Source of the DNA: JL08 sp965363755
Lineage (GTDB): Bacteria > Pseudomonadota > Alphaproteobacteria > Rhodobacterales > Rhodobacteraceae
DNA length: 20,781 nucleotides
Reading direction: 5' to 3'
Assembly (NCBI GenBank): GCA_965363755.1
Contig: CBDTVL010000041.1
Coordinates: 1 to 20,781 of the forward strand
Shown: positions 7,342 to 15,945 of the stretch, in pieces
Layout: every line of letters begins with the position of its first letter
Numbering within the stretch: position 1 is the stretch's first letter
Notes under the pieces: model-generated
Seen by the model: only the letters and a program-made list of their open reading frames with translations
The model's database searches: none
Told to the model about the DNA's origin: nothing
Position numbers and translations under genes: made by a program

Positions 7342-8706
7342 TCAGATCCTCTTTTCAATAATGATTTCGACGCGCCGGTTGCGCGCCCTGCCTTCGCGGG
7401 TTGCGTTATCGGCGATTGGTTCCGCTTCTGCACGACCCTCGGATTTGATGATGTCTGCGGGTATGCCTGCGCTGATTAACAGGTCAGCAATTGTTTTGGC
7501 ACGCGCCTCGGACAGGCGCTGATTGGACGCAAACGGGTTCGAGCGCTGGACTGGCACACTATCCGTGTGCCCAACAACGGTGATACCCCCAATTGCGTCC
7601 TGATTTTCGAGGATAACAGCAGCAATCGAGGCAAGCAGCGGAACATAAATGTCGTTCAAATCAGCTTTGGCGGACCTGAACACCTCGGGTTGGGTGGATT
7701 GCACAACAACAATAGCAAGCGAAACGTCTTCGCGCCCGGTCAGCGCACTGGCGGTATCGGGGGGTGCGGCGGCTGCAACCAACGGCAGCATCTCAAACAG
7801 CGGTCGTTCAAGTTCCAGAACCGGCACTGGCCCGGATTCGCGGATGGGCCGATAAATATCGGCCCGTTCGGGTGGCGGCAGCAGGTTCGCAAGTGAGCTG
7901 AGATGCTGTCCCTCCGTCGAGAGACGGCTGCTCAGACCGATATAGATTGCCGTGGTTGCTGCAACGGCAACCAATAAGACCGACCAAAGTGGCAAGGCAA
8001 AACGTGCGGGCTCATCCGCGGCCACAACACCTTGCCAATGCGGGGCCAGAGCGGCGTCATCGTCATCGGGTCTGCGCAAGAGACGGGCCATTTGCGCACG
8101 AAGCTGGGTCAGCGCGCCGTCGCCGGATGCGCCAGAAACGCGATGTTTTCCGCGAAACCCGAGGGACAGGCACATAAAGGCCAGCTCCAGAGTGTCCGGA
8201 TCGCGTTCGGGATACCGCATCAGGTCTTCTGTGCGATCAAAAAACCGCTCGCCAGCGTCCACATCACCGTAGAGCGACGCCACCAGCGGCTGACCCGGCC
8301 AGGCGCTGGACCCTCCCCAAGGCGTGTTGAGCGCAATATCGTCCAGAAGCGCCGCGACAAACCACGCAGCCTGATCCGCCCGCGCCAAAGCAACGCCGCC
8401 AGCCACAGCGTTGTCGCGCGCATAGGTCAGGTTATCTAGCAGTCGGGCCCGCAGCACTTCGGGATTATCCGGCGCAACCGCACTTTCCAGTTCCGGCGCA
8501 AGCCCCATCAGGGCCGCAAACGCGGCAATCAGAGGATTGTCATTTGCGCGCGACTGCCTGACCCGTGGCGCATGATCGGGCGGTGTCTCAGACGCGCGCC
8601 CATACGACGCCTGGCCAGCGGCTGCGGCTGGTCGCTGTCTGGTTGCAGGTCGGATGCGGGTGCGCCCGGCGTCGTTTTCCAGACCAAATGGATCGTCCTT
8701 CGTCAT
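7342..8706 (-). CDS. tssL: TssL (DotU/IcmH) with C-terminal OmpA-like domain
   Basis: TssL is the inner-membrane anchor that joins TssM to the baseplate. The 454 residues read as a Pro/Arg/Ala-rich cytoplasmic N-terminus (about 1-55), the DotU helical domain (about 56-215), one membrane segment (about 236-257), then a periplasmic OmpA-like peptidoglycan-binding domain (about 340-452). The OmpA-like domain shows GHTDSVP at 379-385, NQRLSEARA at 395-403 and a terminal RARNRRVEI. This is the long, peptidoglycan-anchored form of TssL. The N-terminus includes GRTRIRP (14-20); Thr16 corresponds in context to the phosphorylated threonine known in Agrobacterium TssL. The gene begins 3 bases after the tssK stop and ends 3 bases before the tssM ATG. 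Confidence 0.97.
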   Translation of the reverse strand: MTKDDPFGLENDAGRTRIRPATRQRPAAAAGQASYGRASETPPDHAPRVRQSRANDNPLIAAFAALMGLAPELESAVAPDNPEVLRARLLDNLTYARDNAVAGGVALARADQAAWFVAALLDDIALNTPWGGSSAWPGQPLVASLYGDVDAGERFFDRTEDLMRYPERDPDTLELAFMCLSLGFRGKHRVSGASGDGALTQLRAQMARLLRRPDDDDAALAPHWQGVVAADEPARFALPLWSVLLVAVAATTAIYIGLSSRLSTEGQHLSSLANLLPPPERADIYRPIRESGPVPVLELERPLFEMLPLVAAAAPPDTASALTGREDVSLAIVVVQSTQPEVFRSAKADLNDIYVPLLASIAAVILENQDAIGGITVVGHTDSVPVQRSNPFASNQRLSEARAKTIADLLISAGIPADIIKSEGRAEAEPIADNATREGRARNRRVEIIIEKRI

Positions 8707-8709
8707 GTC

Positions 8710-10044
8710 TTACCTGTCCACCGCATAGCAGTCGATCAGTGGCTCCCGTTCAAGTTTGCCTGCGACCCCCAACACAAAGCCGGGTGCCTCGGCCAGCGTT
8801 GCCCAATGCTCCGAGCTGCGATCCAGTTCGAGGCACAGACGGTCGCCGTCGTAGGGAATCTCACGCGGCTGGGAATGCAGCGGTTTTAGCGGAATACCGG
8901 GTAACTTGGATTTCCACAGTGCCTCGAATTCATCGGCAGAGCCAACGGTCGCCTGATGAACAAAGAGTTTGCGCAACATGTCTTCAGACATCTCGCCACC
9001 GATGCGCAGCACAATCCTACTGGTTTTGATGATCTCCGGGTTATCGATCCGCACGGTCCATACGTTTTCGGAATGGCGCGCGACTGCCAGCACGCGGGAT
9101 TTTGGCTGCACGTGGCGTAAAGACAGGATCAGCGAGCGTAAAGTATCGGCCAGCGCTGCAAAAGCAGGCTGCGGATTGGTGTGATCATAGACCGGAAGCT
9201 CACTAAGCCGGCGGGAGGATGAGCCAAAGGTTGCCATGCGTCCGGCAAGGCCTGCCAGTTCCATGAAAAACTCAGCCGGATGAAACAGGTTTTGTGCCAA
9301 CATGTGAGAAATACGAGGACCGGCAGAATTGGCGAGTTCCAGAATAAGCAGATTTTCGACAGACGCGCCAGTGCCGCCCAGAACCATACCGCCATGTGCG
9401 TCGGCTATACGGCTTAGTCCGGTGGCAACTTCTTGCGCGAACTGTGCGTACCAGGGCACCGCGGAGGTGACGAGGGCGGGCGGCAGGTACCCATCGACAG
9501 AGATCACCGCGCCTTCCGCCGACAATCCGTCGATATTGATGATCGGCATTGTGATATAACCCTCGGTGGCTTCGCCCGGCAGCAACAGCCGAGGGGCCAG
9601 AACGGCAACTTCCAGATCCTCGGGATCAGCTCCTCCTCGAACCGCATCACGCACTGGAATAATGCTGCCGCGATAGCGCGCTCCACTGGAGTCTGCGTGG
9701 GCCGGGTCAATCGTGGCAGCTCCAGTTTTTTCGGCCGGGATTGCAAGTAAGACATGGCCGCTTGCCGTATCCGTGGTGATCTGGATCGGGTCCGGGGCCA
9801 AAGTTGTATTAGGAATCAAAAACGGCGTGCCATCCGGGAAAACACCCATTGCGGCTTTTATCCCGACACTTCCGGCTTCGAGCGCTTCTGGATCCAGTGA
9901 AAGCATGCGAAATCCAAAATTCTGCAGTGAAGACACCTGCATACCACCACGCACCAGCGCTTCGGTGTACCGGTCCTGCTGCTGGAGATGCTGGGTCCGG
10001 AGAAACAGTCCTTCGGACCAAACAACTTTATTGCTGTCACTCAT
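8710..10044 (-). CDS. tssK: TssK, T6SS baseplate adaptor
   Basis: This 444-residue protein opens with the typical TssK sequence VVWSEGLFLRTQHLQQQDRY, and its length matches the family. TssK is a trimeric cytoplasmic protein that docks the baseplate (TssE/F/G/VgrG) onto the TssL/TssM membrane complex. Its N-terminal shell domain resembles phage receptor-binding proteins. I chose ATG at 10042-10044. A TTG directly upstream (10045-10047) could add one residue but is a poorer choice. A purine-rich AGAAAGAG lies just upstream as ribosome-binding site. tssJ ends 13 bases before it and tssL begins 3 bases after its stop, consistent with one polycistronic message. Confidence 0.96.
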   Translation of the reverse strand: MSDSNKVVWSEGLFLRTQHLQQQDRYTEALVRGGMQVSSLQNFGFRMLSLDPEALEAGSVGIKAAMGVFPDGTPFLIPNTTLAPDPIQITTDTASGHVLLAIPAEKTGAATIDPAHADSSGARYRGSIIPVRDAVRGGADPEDLEVAVLAPRLLLPGEATEGYITMPIINIDGLSAEGAVISVDGYLPPALVTSAVPWYAQFAQEVATGLSRIADAHGGMVLGGTGASVENLLILELANSAGPRISHMLAQNLFHPAEFFMELAGLAGRMATFGSSSRRLSELPVYDHTNPQPAFAALADTLRSLILSLRHVQPKSRVLAVARHSENVWTVRIDNPEIIKTSRIVLRIGGEMSEDMLRKLFVHQATVGSADEFEALWKSKLPGIPLKPLHSQPREIPYDGDRLCLELDRSSEHWATLAEAPGFVLGVAGKLEREPLIDCYAVDR

Positions 10045-10057
10045 CAAGTCTCTTTCT

Positions 10058-10507
10058 CTAAGCGGGAGTCAGTTGGATGCCACTTGAACCAACTGATACG
10101 TTCAATTTGGCGTTCTTTTTTGCTGCCGTCTTTGCGCGAAATGTCTTGCCCGCCGGAGAACGATATCCAGCTATCACACCAAGTGCTGTTGCACCGGCTT
10201 CCAGCGCGATGACCTTTGTCGCCGCTTTGCCCGGCTCCACGACAATCTGATCCGCCTTCAAAAGATCGCCGCCAAGAGCTTTGCCCGGATCCTGCAGAGC
10301 ATAATAATCAGCAGCGTCAAACGCACCCGAACCTTTCATCTGCACAATAGTCAATGTCAGGGGTCTGTCAGATCCGTCAGGGCCGGGGTTCATGCCCGCG
10401 CTGCCTTGTGCGCTAATCGAGATTGAACCGGGGCTGCCGGGTCCGCACGCGGTTAGAACCACGGTCGCTCCAGCGCCCAATAAGAAGTTCCGTCTTGTTG
10501 CTTTCAT
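10058..10507 (-). CDS. tssJ: TssJ, outer-membrane lipoprotein with Tat-like signal
   Basis: This 149-residue lipoprotein matches TssJ in size and in its transthyretin-like beta-sandwich pattern (LTLTIVQMKGSGAF, then KADQIVVEPGK). TssJ sits on the inner face of the outer membrane and binds the periplasmic end of TssM. The signal is MKATRRNFLLGAGATVVLTAC: Arg5-Arg6 in TRRNFLLG resembles a twin-arginine motif, and LTAC (18-21) is a lipobox with Cys21 as the lipidated residue. A strong Shine-Dalgarno (AAGGAG, 10515-10520) lies 7 bases upstream of the ATG, which overlaps the tagH stop as ATGA. Family call is firm. Export by Tat rather than Sec is inferred from the motif. Confidence 0.93.
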   Translation of the reverse strand: MKATRRNFLLGAGATVVLTACGPGSPGSISISAQGSAGMNPGPDGSDRPLTLTIVQMKGSGAFDAADYYALQDPGKALGGDLLKADQIVVEPGKAATKVIALEAGATALGVIAGYRSPAGKTFRAKTAAKKNAKLNVSVGSSGIQLTPA

Positions 10508-11811
10508 GATCTTTCTCCTTTTCCTCTACCTTCATACGCGTCTCTGAAATCAGCTCCAACCTCGCCAAGAAAACGGTCTTCTGCGGCTTGCGCAATTTCG
10601 CGGTATCGTTCCTCGTAAAGCTGCCAAAGCTTGGCGCTGCGACCGCCAGCAAGCAAAGCTTCCAAAAGACCAGTCGCTTCCATCTCTGCGGCGATCACGT
10701 CCGGGTCAAAATGGTCGATCATACGCCGCAGAGCTGATTGCAGCGCGGTCCAGGTCCTCATCTGGTGATCCATCATATCACGAAACGCGCTATCAATCGC
10801 GTTATCCGGCGAAAGATATCCCTTGCCGCGGTCCTGGATCAGCGCAGCGACGGCGTCTTGGGTTGTGGCCATAAATTTCAGCGGGTTCACATCGGCATTA
10901 CCAATGACGGTTTGGGCAACACGTATGTTCTGCTTTTCCTGAGCACGTGACCTGAGAAGATGCATCATGCCCTCGACAAGGGCGTTGAATCGTTTGCCGA
11001 GCTCTTCCATCTCGGCCAGCGGGTCCTGAGTTGGCATTCGGCTTGGATCCAGCCCAGCGCCGCGCAAGAAAGCATCGCGCAGATCGCTGTGAGTGACGTT
11101 TGATGCGGGATGGTCCTCAACCGCTTGGGGAGCGGAGGTGGCAGTTGGCAAAGTTTCCGGCGCGACCTTGGCTTCGTGAAGTTCCGGAGGCGTGGGCGAA
11201 GGGCTATCAAAAAAACCGCCACTAAAGCCGCTGGGCTGGGCCGGTTCTGGCTCAGCATCGGGACGTTTCAGGTCCAGCGCAAAGGGATCGGTTTGATCCA
11301 AGGGACGGGAAACGTTTGGTGTTGTTGCTTCAGTTTCGGCACTGAGATTGGACGGGGTAAGGCCAAACGGGTCCGGCAGCGTATCGGGCCGCTTTTCCGA
11401 TTGTGGCTGTGGTTGGGATTCAGCTTGAAAGGCGAAGTCAAATGCCACGCCACGTCCGCTGGTAGCGGCGGTTTCCTCGGCGGCTTCCGGCGCAACTTCC
11501 TGCATGTCCACACGCAGAACAATATCGCCAAAGCGCAGGCGCATGCCGTGTTCAAGCACCGCAGAATTGCCGGCACCGAGGGGGGTGCTGGCCCCGTCGA
11601 TGAACACACCTCCACGGCTCGCATCGGTGACTTTATAGCCGCCGTCGTCTTCTGAAATCACACAATGTTTGCGCGAGACAAACTGGTCCGGATCGTCGAT
11701 CTGCCAGTCGGCATCGTTGCCGCGCCCAATTGTCAACTCTCCGCCTTCAAATGTGCGTTCCATTTGCGATTGGCTGTGTGGCGCATTTTCTATGACCAGC
11801 CGAATGCTCAT
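10504..11811 (-). CDS. tagH: TagH/Fha, FHA-domain T6SS regulator
   Basis: The 435 residues comprise an N-terminal FHA domain (about 25-101; GR at 29-30, SRKH at 46-49, then ASRGGVFIDG). A low-complexity linker rich in Pro, Glu, Gln and Ala follows (about 102-240), then a helical C-terminal domain characteristic of T6SS FHA proteins (about 241-435, with DPLAEMEELGKRFNALVEG). FHA domains bind phosphothreonine; in known systems Fha reads the PpkA kinase signal and promotes assembly of the secretion apparatus. The FHA phosphopeptide-binding residues (G-R, S-R-K-H) look intact. The linker carries DPFGL (147-151) and DPFAL (175-179). The gene has 4-base ATGA overlaps with both tssG upstream and tssJ downstream, and its own Shine-Dalgarno is weak, suggesting coupled translation. 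Confidence 0.95.
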   Translation of the reverse strand: MSIRLVIENAPHSQSQMERTFEGGELTIGRGNDADWQIDDPDQFVSRKHCVISEDDGGYKVTDASRGGVFIDGASTPLGAGNSAVLEHGMRLRFGDIVLRVDMQEVAPEAAEETAATSGRGVAFDFAFQAESQPQPQSEKRPDTLPDPFGLTPSNLSAETEATTPNVSRPLDQTDPFALDLKRPDAEPEPAQPSGFSGGFFDSPSPTPPELHEAKVAPETLPTATSAPQAVEDHPASNVTHSDLRDAFLRGAGLDPSRMPTQDPLAEMEELGKRFNALVEGMMHLLRSRAQEKQNIRVAQTVIGNADVNPLKFMATTQDAVAALIQDRGKGYLSPDNAIDSAFRDMMDHQMRTWTALQSALRRMIDHFDPDVIAAEMEATGLLEALLAGGRSAKLWQLYEERYREIAQAAEDRFLGEVGADFRDAYEGRGKGERS

Positions 11812-12878
11812 GAGGCGCGCCCAAGTTGGATATCGCTGTCAAAGTTTGATGCCTTACCAACGATCTGGGTCAAGCACATGTCGTCAGGATCTTTGTCAGG
11901 ATCAGGATTGAGCCAAACCGTTCGCCCCAACTGGCATTGGCCAAGTCGGGCTTGAGGCACCTCGGCGCGGTCAAGAACCAGCCTCAGATCAACCTCCTGA
12001 CCTTCCCCGATCGCGAATTTGACCGCGTGGCGCAAGTCATCATACAGGGCCTCGTCTTGCAAAAACGAGGAAAACTTGGCGAAGCTCATCGGCCCGGCCC
12101 GCAACTCCATGCGATAGGCGCGTTCAAATGTCCGGGCCCCGATAACAGCATTCTGGCCGAGTTGGGCATAGCTTTGGCCAAGTCGGGATTGCAGACTTGC
12201 CGGAATCCCAGTCCAGACGCCAACATACTCGATTAGCGACAACTCGATCTGCAGCACGTCAGACAGATATTGTGTCAGCCGATCCGGAGACTGCACTTCT
12301 TGCGCCAATCCGGTGCCATGTTTGATTTTTTGACGCGCACGCTCTGTTTCTGTCCTGCGTGCATCGCCGAGGCCGATGCCGGCAAGCGTATCCAAAAGCG
12401 CACTTACCCGACCACCGGCATCATGAGATATCTGAACCTCAGGATGGGCATCCGCCCAAGCCCGCCAGTACAATGCAATCATCCGATGTTGCACCAGATT
12501 GCAAAATTCCAGAAAAGCCGTGTCAGACGTGGCGCCGTCGGCGTCACCGGCAAACCAACGGTTTGACAGCCGCGCCATCACCCATCTGGTGATGTGCAGT
12601 GGCATCGGGCCTTCTGGACCCAGCAATCCAATGGCATTGACCGCAACCCTATGAGGCTGATCGCCTTCGCCAATGTCGCACTCGGCAACATCACTTGTGG
12701 CAAAGGCCTGACGCGCGCCTTGGCCAAGACGCGCTGGCTCTTTTTCGGGTCCACCGGAGCGCCCGAAACGTTGGCTTTGGGTTTCAAGCTGACGCAACAG
12801 CTCAAAAAACCTTGTTTGCTGAGGACTGACGTCAGGTTCTTTCAGATCAGGGCGCGGCTGCCGGGCGCTTTTGGCCAT
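11808..12878 (-). CDS. tssG: TssG (ImpH/VasB), baseplate component
   Basis: This 356-residue protein carries the TssG pattern: FFELLRQLE near the N-terminus, the block GLLGPEGPMPLHI about 90 residues in, and a C-terminal LGQCQLGRTVWL motif. TssG pairs with TssF (one TssG to two TssF) to form the baseplate wedge around the VgrG hub. The start codon lies 37 bases inside the 3' end of tssF and has a perfect AGGAGG (12886-12891) with a 7-base spacer, so it can initiate independently. It ends in a 4-base overlap with tagH. In many T6SS clusters clpV/tssH follows tssG; here tagH does. Confidence 0.96.
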   Translation of the reverse strand: MAKSARQPRPDLKEPDVSPQQTRFFELLRQLETQSQRFGRSGGPEKEPARLGQGARQAFATSDVAECDIGEGDQPHRVAVNAIGLLGPEGPMPLHITRWVMARLSNRWFAGDADGATSDTAFLEFCNLVQHRMIALYWRAWADAHPEVQISHDAGGRVSALLDTLAGIGLGDARRTETERARQKIKHGTGLAQEVQSPDRLTQYLSDVLQIELSLIEYVGVWTGIPASLQSRLGQSYAQLGQNAVIGARTFERAYRMELRAGPMSFAKFSSFLQDEALYDDLRHAVKFAIGEGQEVDLRLVLDRAEVPQARLGQCQLGRTVWLNPDPDKDPDDMCLTQIVGKASNFDSDIQLGRAS

Positions 12879-14722
12879 GCGATATCCTCCTGATGCTGGG
12901 TCGTGTGGGTGGTGGTGCGGACAAAGGAATTGATGCCAGCGTGCCGCGCAAAAAGCCGTGAAAGAAGCGCAGACAGCAACAATGTGCTGCTGCCCGACAG
13001 GACGGTTTCATCAATATCAAGCGTGATCTTGGTGCCATGGCCAAAGCAGATCGGGCCGGCGATCTCAAGGCGTTCAATCACCGGTTCCGAACGTATCCTC
13101 GTTACCGACTTTACGTGCCGAGCGAGGGCCGGGTCGCCGCGATCCGCATAAAGATCAAGCATTGCCCGCAACGGTTCCGCACCATCGGCCCCATCGGCTA
13201 GCGACAGGTGGTTCAGACTAAGCTGCCCGATCCAGCGCCAAGTCAGATCGTCAATCTCGGCGCCACCTCCTGCACCGGTGGGCAAGGACGAAGAGAGGGA
13301 TTGGCGCGGGCGCCGGAACGGGTGAAGCAAATTTACTTTGCCTACCGGATCCCCTGTTTCAAGGGTCAGAACAGGGTTGTCATCAAGGATAGGCAGATCG
13401 CGGTTGGTGCAGATAGCCCGGATATCGAGGCGCTTGATCGCAGTCTTGTTGGATTCGGCTGAGACGTTGCCGACCGAGATAAAGAAATCGTCGCCGGTGT
13501 AGCTGGTTCTGGTCTGACCTCGTCGGATTTCATCTTCGCCAGGCCGGCGGGGGCGCCGCTCAGTGGTATAAACCGGCCCTGACGCGCGGTTCTGTTCAAC
13601 GGAATAAAGCGGTGCAACCCACGCATCGCGACCCTTCTGTTCCGCATCTTCAACCTTGAGCAGCCGGTAGATTTCAAAATCCCGGGGGCGCGTCCTGTCG
13701 GCATGGACAACGTGGGCCGAGGTGCGGCGGCTCAATTCTACAATGTTGCATTCTTTTTCGAACAGGTTGACCAGCGGTGTTGTGAAAAGCAGAAAATCTG
13801 TGGGCTTGATGTTCGCCATATCTGGCAGTGATTTATCCAGAACAATCATGATTTCGACCGCACCGCCTTCTGCTGCGGATACTGCCTGCTGAAGCCCGAT
13901 CAGTCGCGCATAGTGGAACCGCTCCGGCATCAGGAAATATTCGCGCATCAGGCGATACCCTTCGAACGACCTGCGCACGCGCGGCAGCATGGCCTCTGTA
14001 TCGGAAATACCCACCATTTGCGGCATGTCAGCCAGCAGAAAAGGGCTGTCCTTTTGGAGCGTTGAACGCACAAAGACTTTTATTGCATGGCCAAAAATGG
14101 CGTCAAACAATCGACCACCAGACGTTTTTCCACCCAAGTAGATATCTAACGCATCAAGCGTCAGCTCCGCCAGAGAACCGGCCCCGGTGCGTTTTAGAGT
14201 CAGTCGCAATCCGGCGTCGCCGCCGGCGGCCTGTAAATTGCTTAACCCGGCGGCCTTGAGCGCGCCGCGATCTTGCAGATAAGCGGCCGAGGACAACGTG
14301 ACCGGCCAAAGCGAAACGTCCTGAGCGGTGGTAAAGGTTGCACGGGTGTTCAAGCCCTCGCGCAGACCTGAGACCAGCCGAGTTCCGCGCCCGACAACAT
14401 GGCCAGACTGCATGTTTTCCACCTGTGGTCCCGGGGTCAACTGGACCATCGAGACAGCCGGTGCCGGCCCCGCAAGATCAGGGTAGAGCGCATCAAGTAG
14501 ATTGCGCACGTTGCGGCTGGATTCAGCATCAACTTTTAGCCGGGTACGCGCTGCCAGAAATGCAACACCTTCAAGGAGGCGTTCCACATAGGGGTCGGGG
14601 CACGGCGTGGAATCAAGCGACAGATTGCGTGCCACTGTTGGGTGTAACGCAGCAAATTCAGTCGCGAGACCACGGATGTGGCGTAGTTCTTCTTCGTAGT
14701 ACCCGAGAAAATTACTGTCCAT
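12842..14722 (-). CDS. tssF: TssF (ImpG/VasA), baseplate component
   Basis: This 626-residue protein begins with FLGYYEEELRHIRGLATEFA, followed by CPDPYVERLLEGVAFLAAR and LLDALYPDLAGPAPAVS, the most recognisable N-terminal blocks of TssF. The C-terminus ends in the family-typical IAWPKAPGSRALI. TssF forms the wedge of the T6SS baseplate with TssG and TssE. Length is normal. The start shares a single base with the tssE stop (TGATG), implying termination-reinitiation coupling. The last 37 bases overlap tssG; since both protein ends match their families, the overlap is real and not a mis-called start. Confidence 0.96.
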   Translation of the reverse strand: MDSNFLGYYEEELRHIRGLATEFAALHPTVARNLSLDSTPCPDPYVERLLEGVAFLAARTRLKVDAESSRNVRNLLDALYPDLAGPAPAVSMVQLTPGPQVENMQSGHVVGRGTRLVSGLREGLNTRATFTTAQDVSLWPVTLSSAAYLQDRGALKAAGLSNLQAAGGDAGLRLTLKRTGAGSLAELTLDALDIYLGGKTSGGRLFDAIFGHAIKVFVRSTLQKDSPFLLADMPQMVGISDTEAMLPRVRRSFEGYRLMREYFLMPERFHYARLIGLQQAVSAAEGGAVEIMIVLDKSLPDMANIKPTDFLLFTTPLVNLFEKECNIVELSRRTSAHVVHADRTRPRDFEIYRLLKVEDAEQKGRDAWVAPLYSVEQNRASGPVYTTERRPRRPGEDEIRRGQTRTSYTGDDFFISVGNVSAESNKTAIKRLDIRAICTNRDLPILDDNPVLTLETGDPVGKVNLLHPFRRPRQSLSSSLPTGAGGGAEIDDLTWRWIGQLSLNHLSLADGADGAEPLRAMLDLYADRGDPALARHVKSVTRIRSEPVIERLEIAGPICFGHGTKITLDIDETVLSGSSTLLLSALLSRLFARHAGINSFVRTTTHTTQHQEDIAWPKAPGSRALI

Positions 14723-15435
14723 CAGGCATCCTCGACGGTTGTGACAGCGCGACCATTGTCCAGATCAATGGACGTCGAAAGACGCAACCGCTCCTGAACC
14801 GGAGTCAGCATCAGGATGCCGTTGATCTCGATCCGAAGACCGGTTTTATCGCCGATGTGGATGCCTACCTTTATGCTGTCACGCTTCAGACGGGGTTCAA
14901 AAACCGCGAGCACTTCTTTCAGATCTCGGGCTAAAGTGTCTTTGTCAAAATCTGATCCGGAGCGCCCAGAAAAGGACGGAACTCCAAAGTTCAGAACGCT
15001 ACGCCGCACTTCGGGGAAATCGACTAACACTTCAGCCGGAGTTTTAATTGATGCACGTTCTCGATCGGTCAACAAATACTGCGCTTCGAGACGCTCGATA
15101 TTGAACAAAGCTTCGATGTCACGGCGCACAGCCTCTCTCAGCACGTTCGCCGTCACGACGATACCGCGTTCTTCAATGCGTTGCAGGTCATGAGTCTTTG
15201 CGACAAGAAAATGCAACCTGCGCCGGGTTTCTTCACTGAGGTCCACGCGCTTTTCAATGGCCCTCGGGCCGCCTTCCACAAGCGCTTCAAGCTCTGCCGC
15301 GCCTAATTCCTCTGACAGTCCGTGATGCAAGCTTGACGTCTCTGCGATCAGCCCGGGCAAATCATCAACAAGGCGGTCCCACAAAGAAGGTTGGACCGCC
15401 TCGCTGCGCGCCTTAGCTTGGGCCACTTCGGCCAC
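14722..15435 (-). CDS. tssE: TssE, gp25-like baseplate protein with enlarged N-terminal region
   Basis: The C-terminal half is a clear gp25-like domain: RRDIEALFN at about 104-112, PEVRRSVLNFGVPSFSG at 141-157, and the EPRL motif at 180-183, which in homologues contacts the sheath. TssE connects the baseplate to the TssB/C sheath. The protein is 237 residues, longer than the roughly 130-180 usual for TssE. The conserved N-terminal PSLWDRL (16-22) is separated from the gp25 core by about 80 residues instead of about 25-40, including a charged helical segment. The start is GTG (15433-15435), 5 bases after the hcp stop, with only a distant AAGG upstream, so initiation is probably weak or coupled to hcp. 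No better start exists upstream. Confidence 0.92.
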   Translation of the reverse strand: MAEVAQAKARSEAVQPSLWDRLVDDLPGLIAETSSLHHGLSEELGAAELEALVEGGPRAIEKRVDLSEETRRRLHFLVAKTHDLQRIEERGIVVTANVLREAVRRDIEALFNIERLEAQYLLTDRERASIKTPAEVLVDFPEVRRSVLNFGVPSFSGRSGSDFDKDTLARDLKEVLAVFEPRLKRDSIKVGIHIGDKTGLRIEINGILMLTPVQERLRLSTSIDLDNGRAVTTVEDA

Positions 15436-15440
15436 GGAAG

Positions 15441-15938
15441 CTATGCGCCCTTGACGATGTCATACTCAATTTCATGTTCATCACCAGCAGAGTGATCATC
15501 TGCCTGAACGGTGTAGATCACGTTGATTTTTTCGCAAGTGATTGTGATCTTCTCGTGGATGATCTGATCATTGACGTCATCTGTAGAATCGTCATGGTTC
15601 AGCAATTCTACCGCCGAGACCATGCAATTTGTCATTGTGATTTTCAGATAATCGAGATGCGCATCTCCGGAGTCCTTACGCACCATGGCCACGGCTTCGG
15701 GAATTGATTTCCCTTGCATCGCGGCGAGCGCAAGGTAGGGCGAGGCGGCGTCCATCGCCTTCCACATTGTGACACCGCTGACGTCTGCGCGGCCGCGCGA
15801 ACGACCACTGCCGGCACTGGAAGAGCTTTGTTGCTTGATTTCCCAGTGTAGGCCGTAAAAATCGATCTCGTCTTCATGATCGGCGCGTTTGGATTCGCCC
15901 TGAATGTCTTCTATCTTTAGAGCGCCTTGAATGCCCAT
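15441..15938 (-). CDS. hcp: Hcp (TssD), T6SS tube protein
   Basis: Hcp hexamers stack into the inner tube that is expelled on sheath contraction; some bind small effectors in the lumen. The 165 residues match Hcp: GIQGALKIEDIQGES at the start, FYGLHWEIKQQ, the Ser-rich SSSSAGSGRSRGR loop, and LDYLKITMTNCMVSAVEL in the core. Length is standard, without an effector fusion. A strong Shine-Dalgarno (AAAGGA, bases 15946-15951) sits 7 bases before the ATG, in a 42-base gap after tssC, which suits a protein needed in large excess. tssE follows after 5 bases. Confidence 0.97.
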   Translation of the reverse strand: MGIQGALKIEDIQGESKRADHEDEIDFYGLHWEIKQQSSSSAGSGRSRGRADVSGVTMWKAMDAASPYLALAAMQGKSIPEAVAMVRKDSGDAHLDYLKITMTNCMVSAVELLNHDDSTDDVNDQIIHEKITITCEKINVIYTVQADDHSAGDEHEIEYDIVKGA

Positions 15939-15945
15939 AGTTTGT

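Noticed and set aside
11110..11655. 181-codon plus-strand open frame opposite tagH
   Set aside because: It is antisense to the FHA domain and linker of TagH, with composition typical of a shadow frame.
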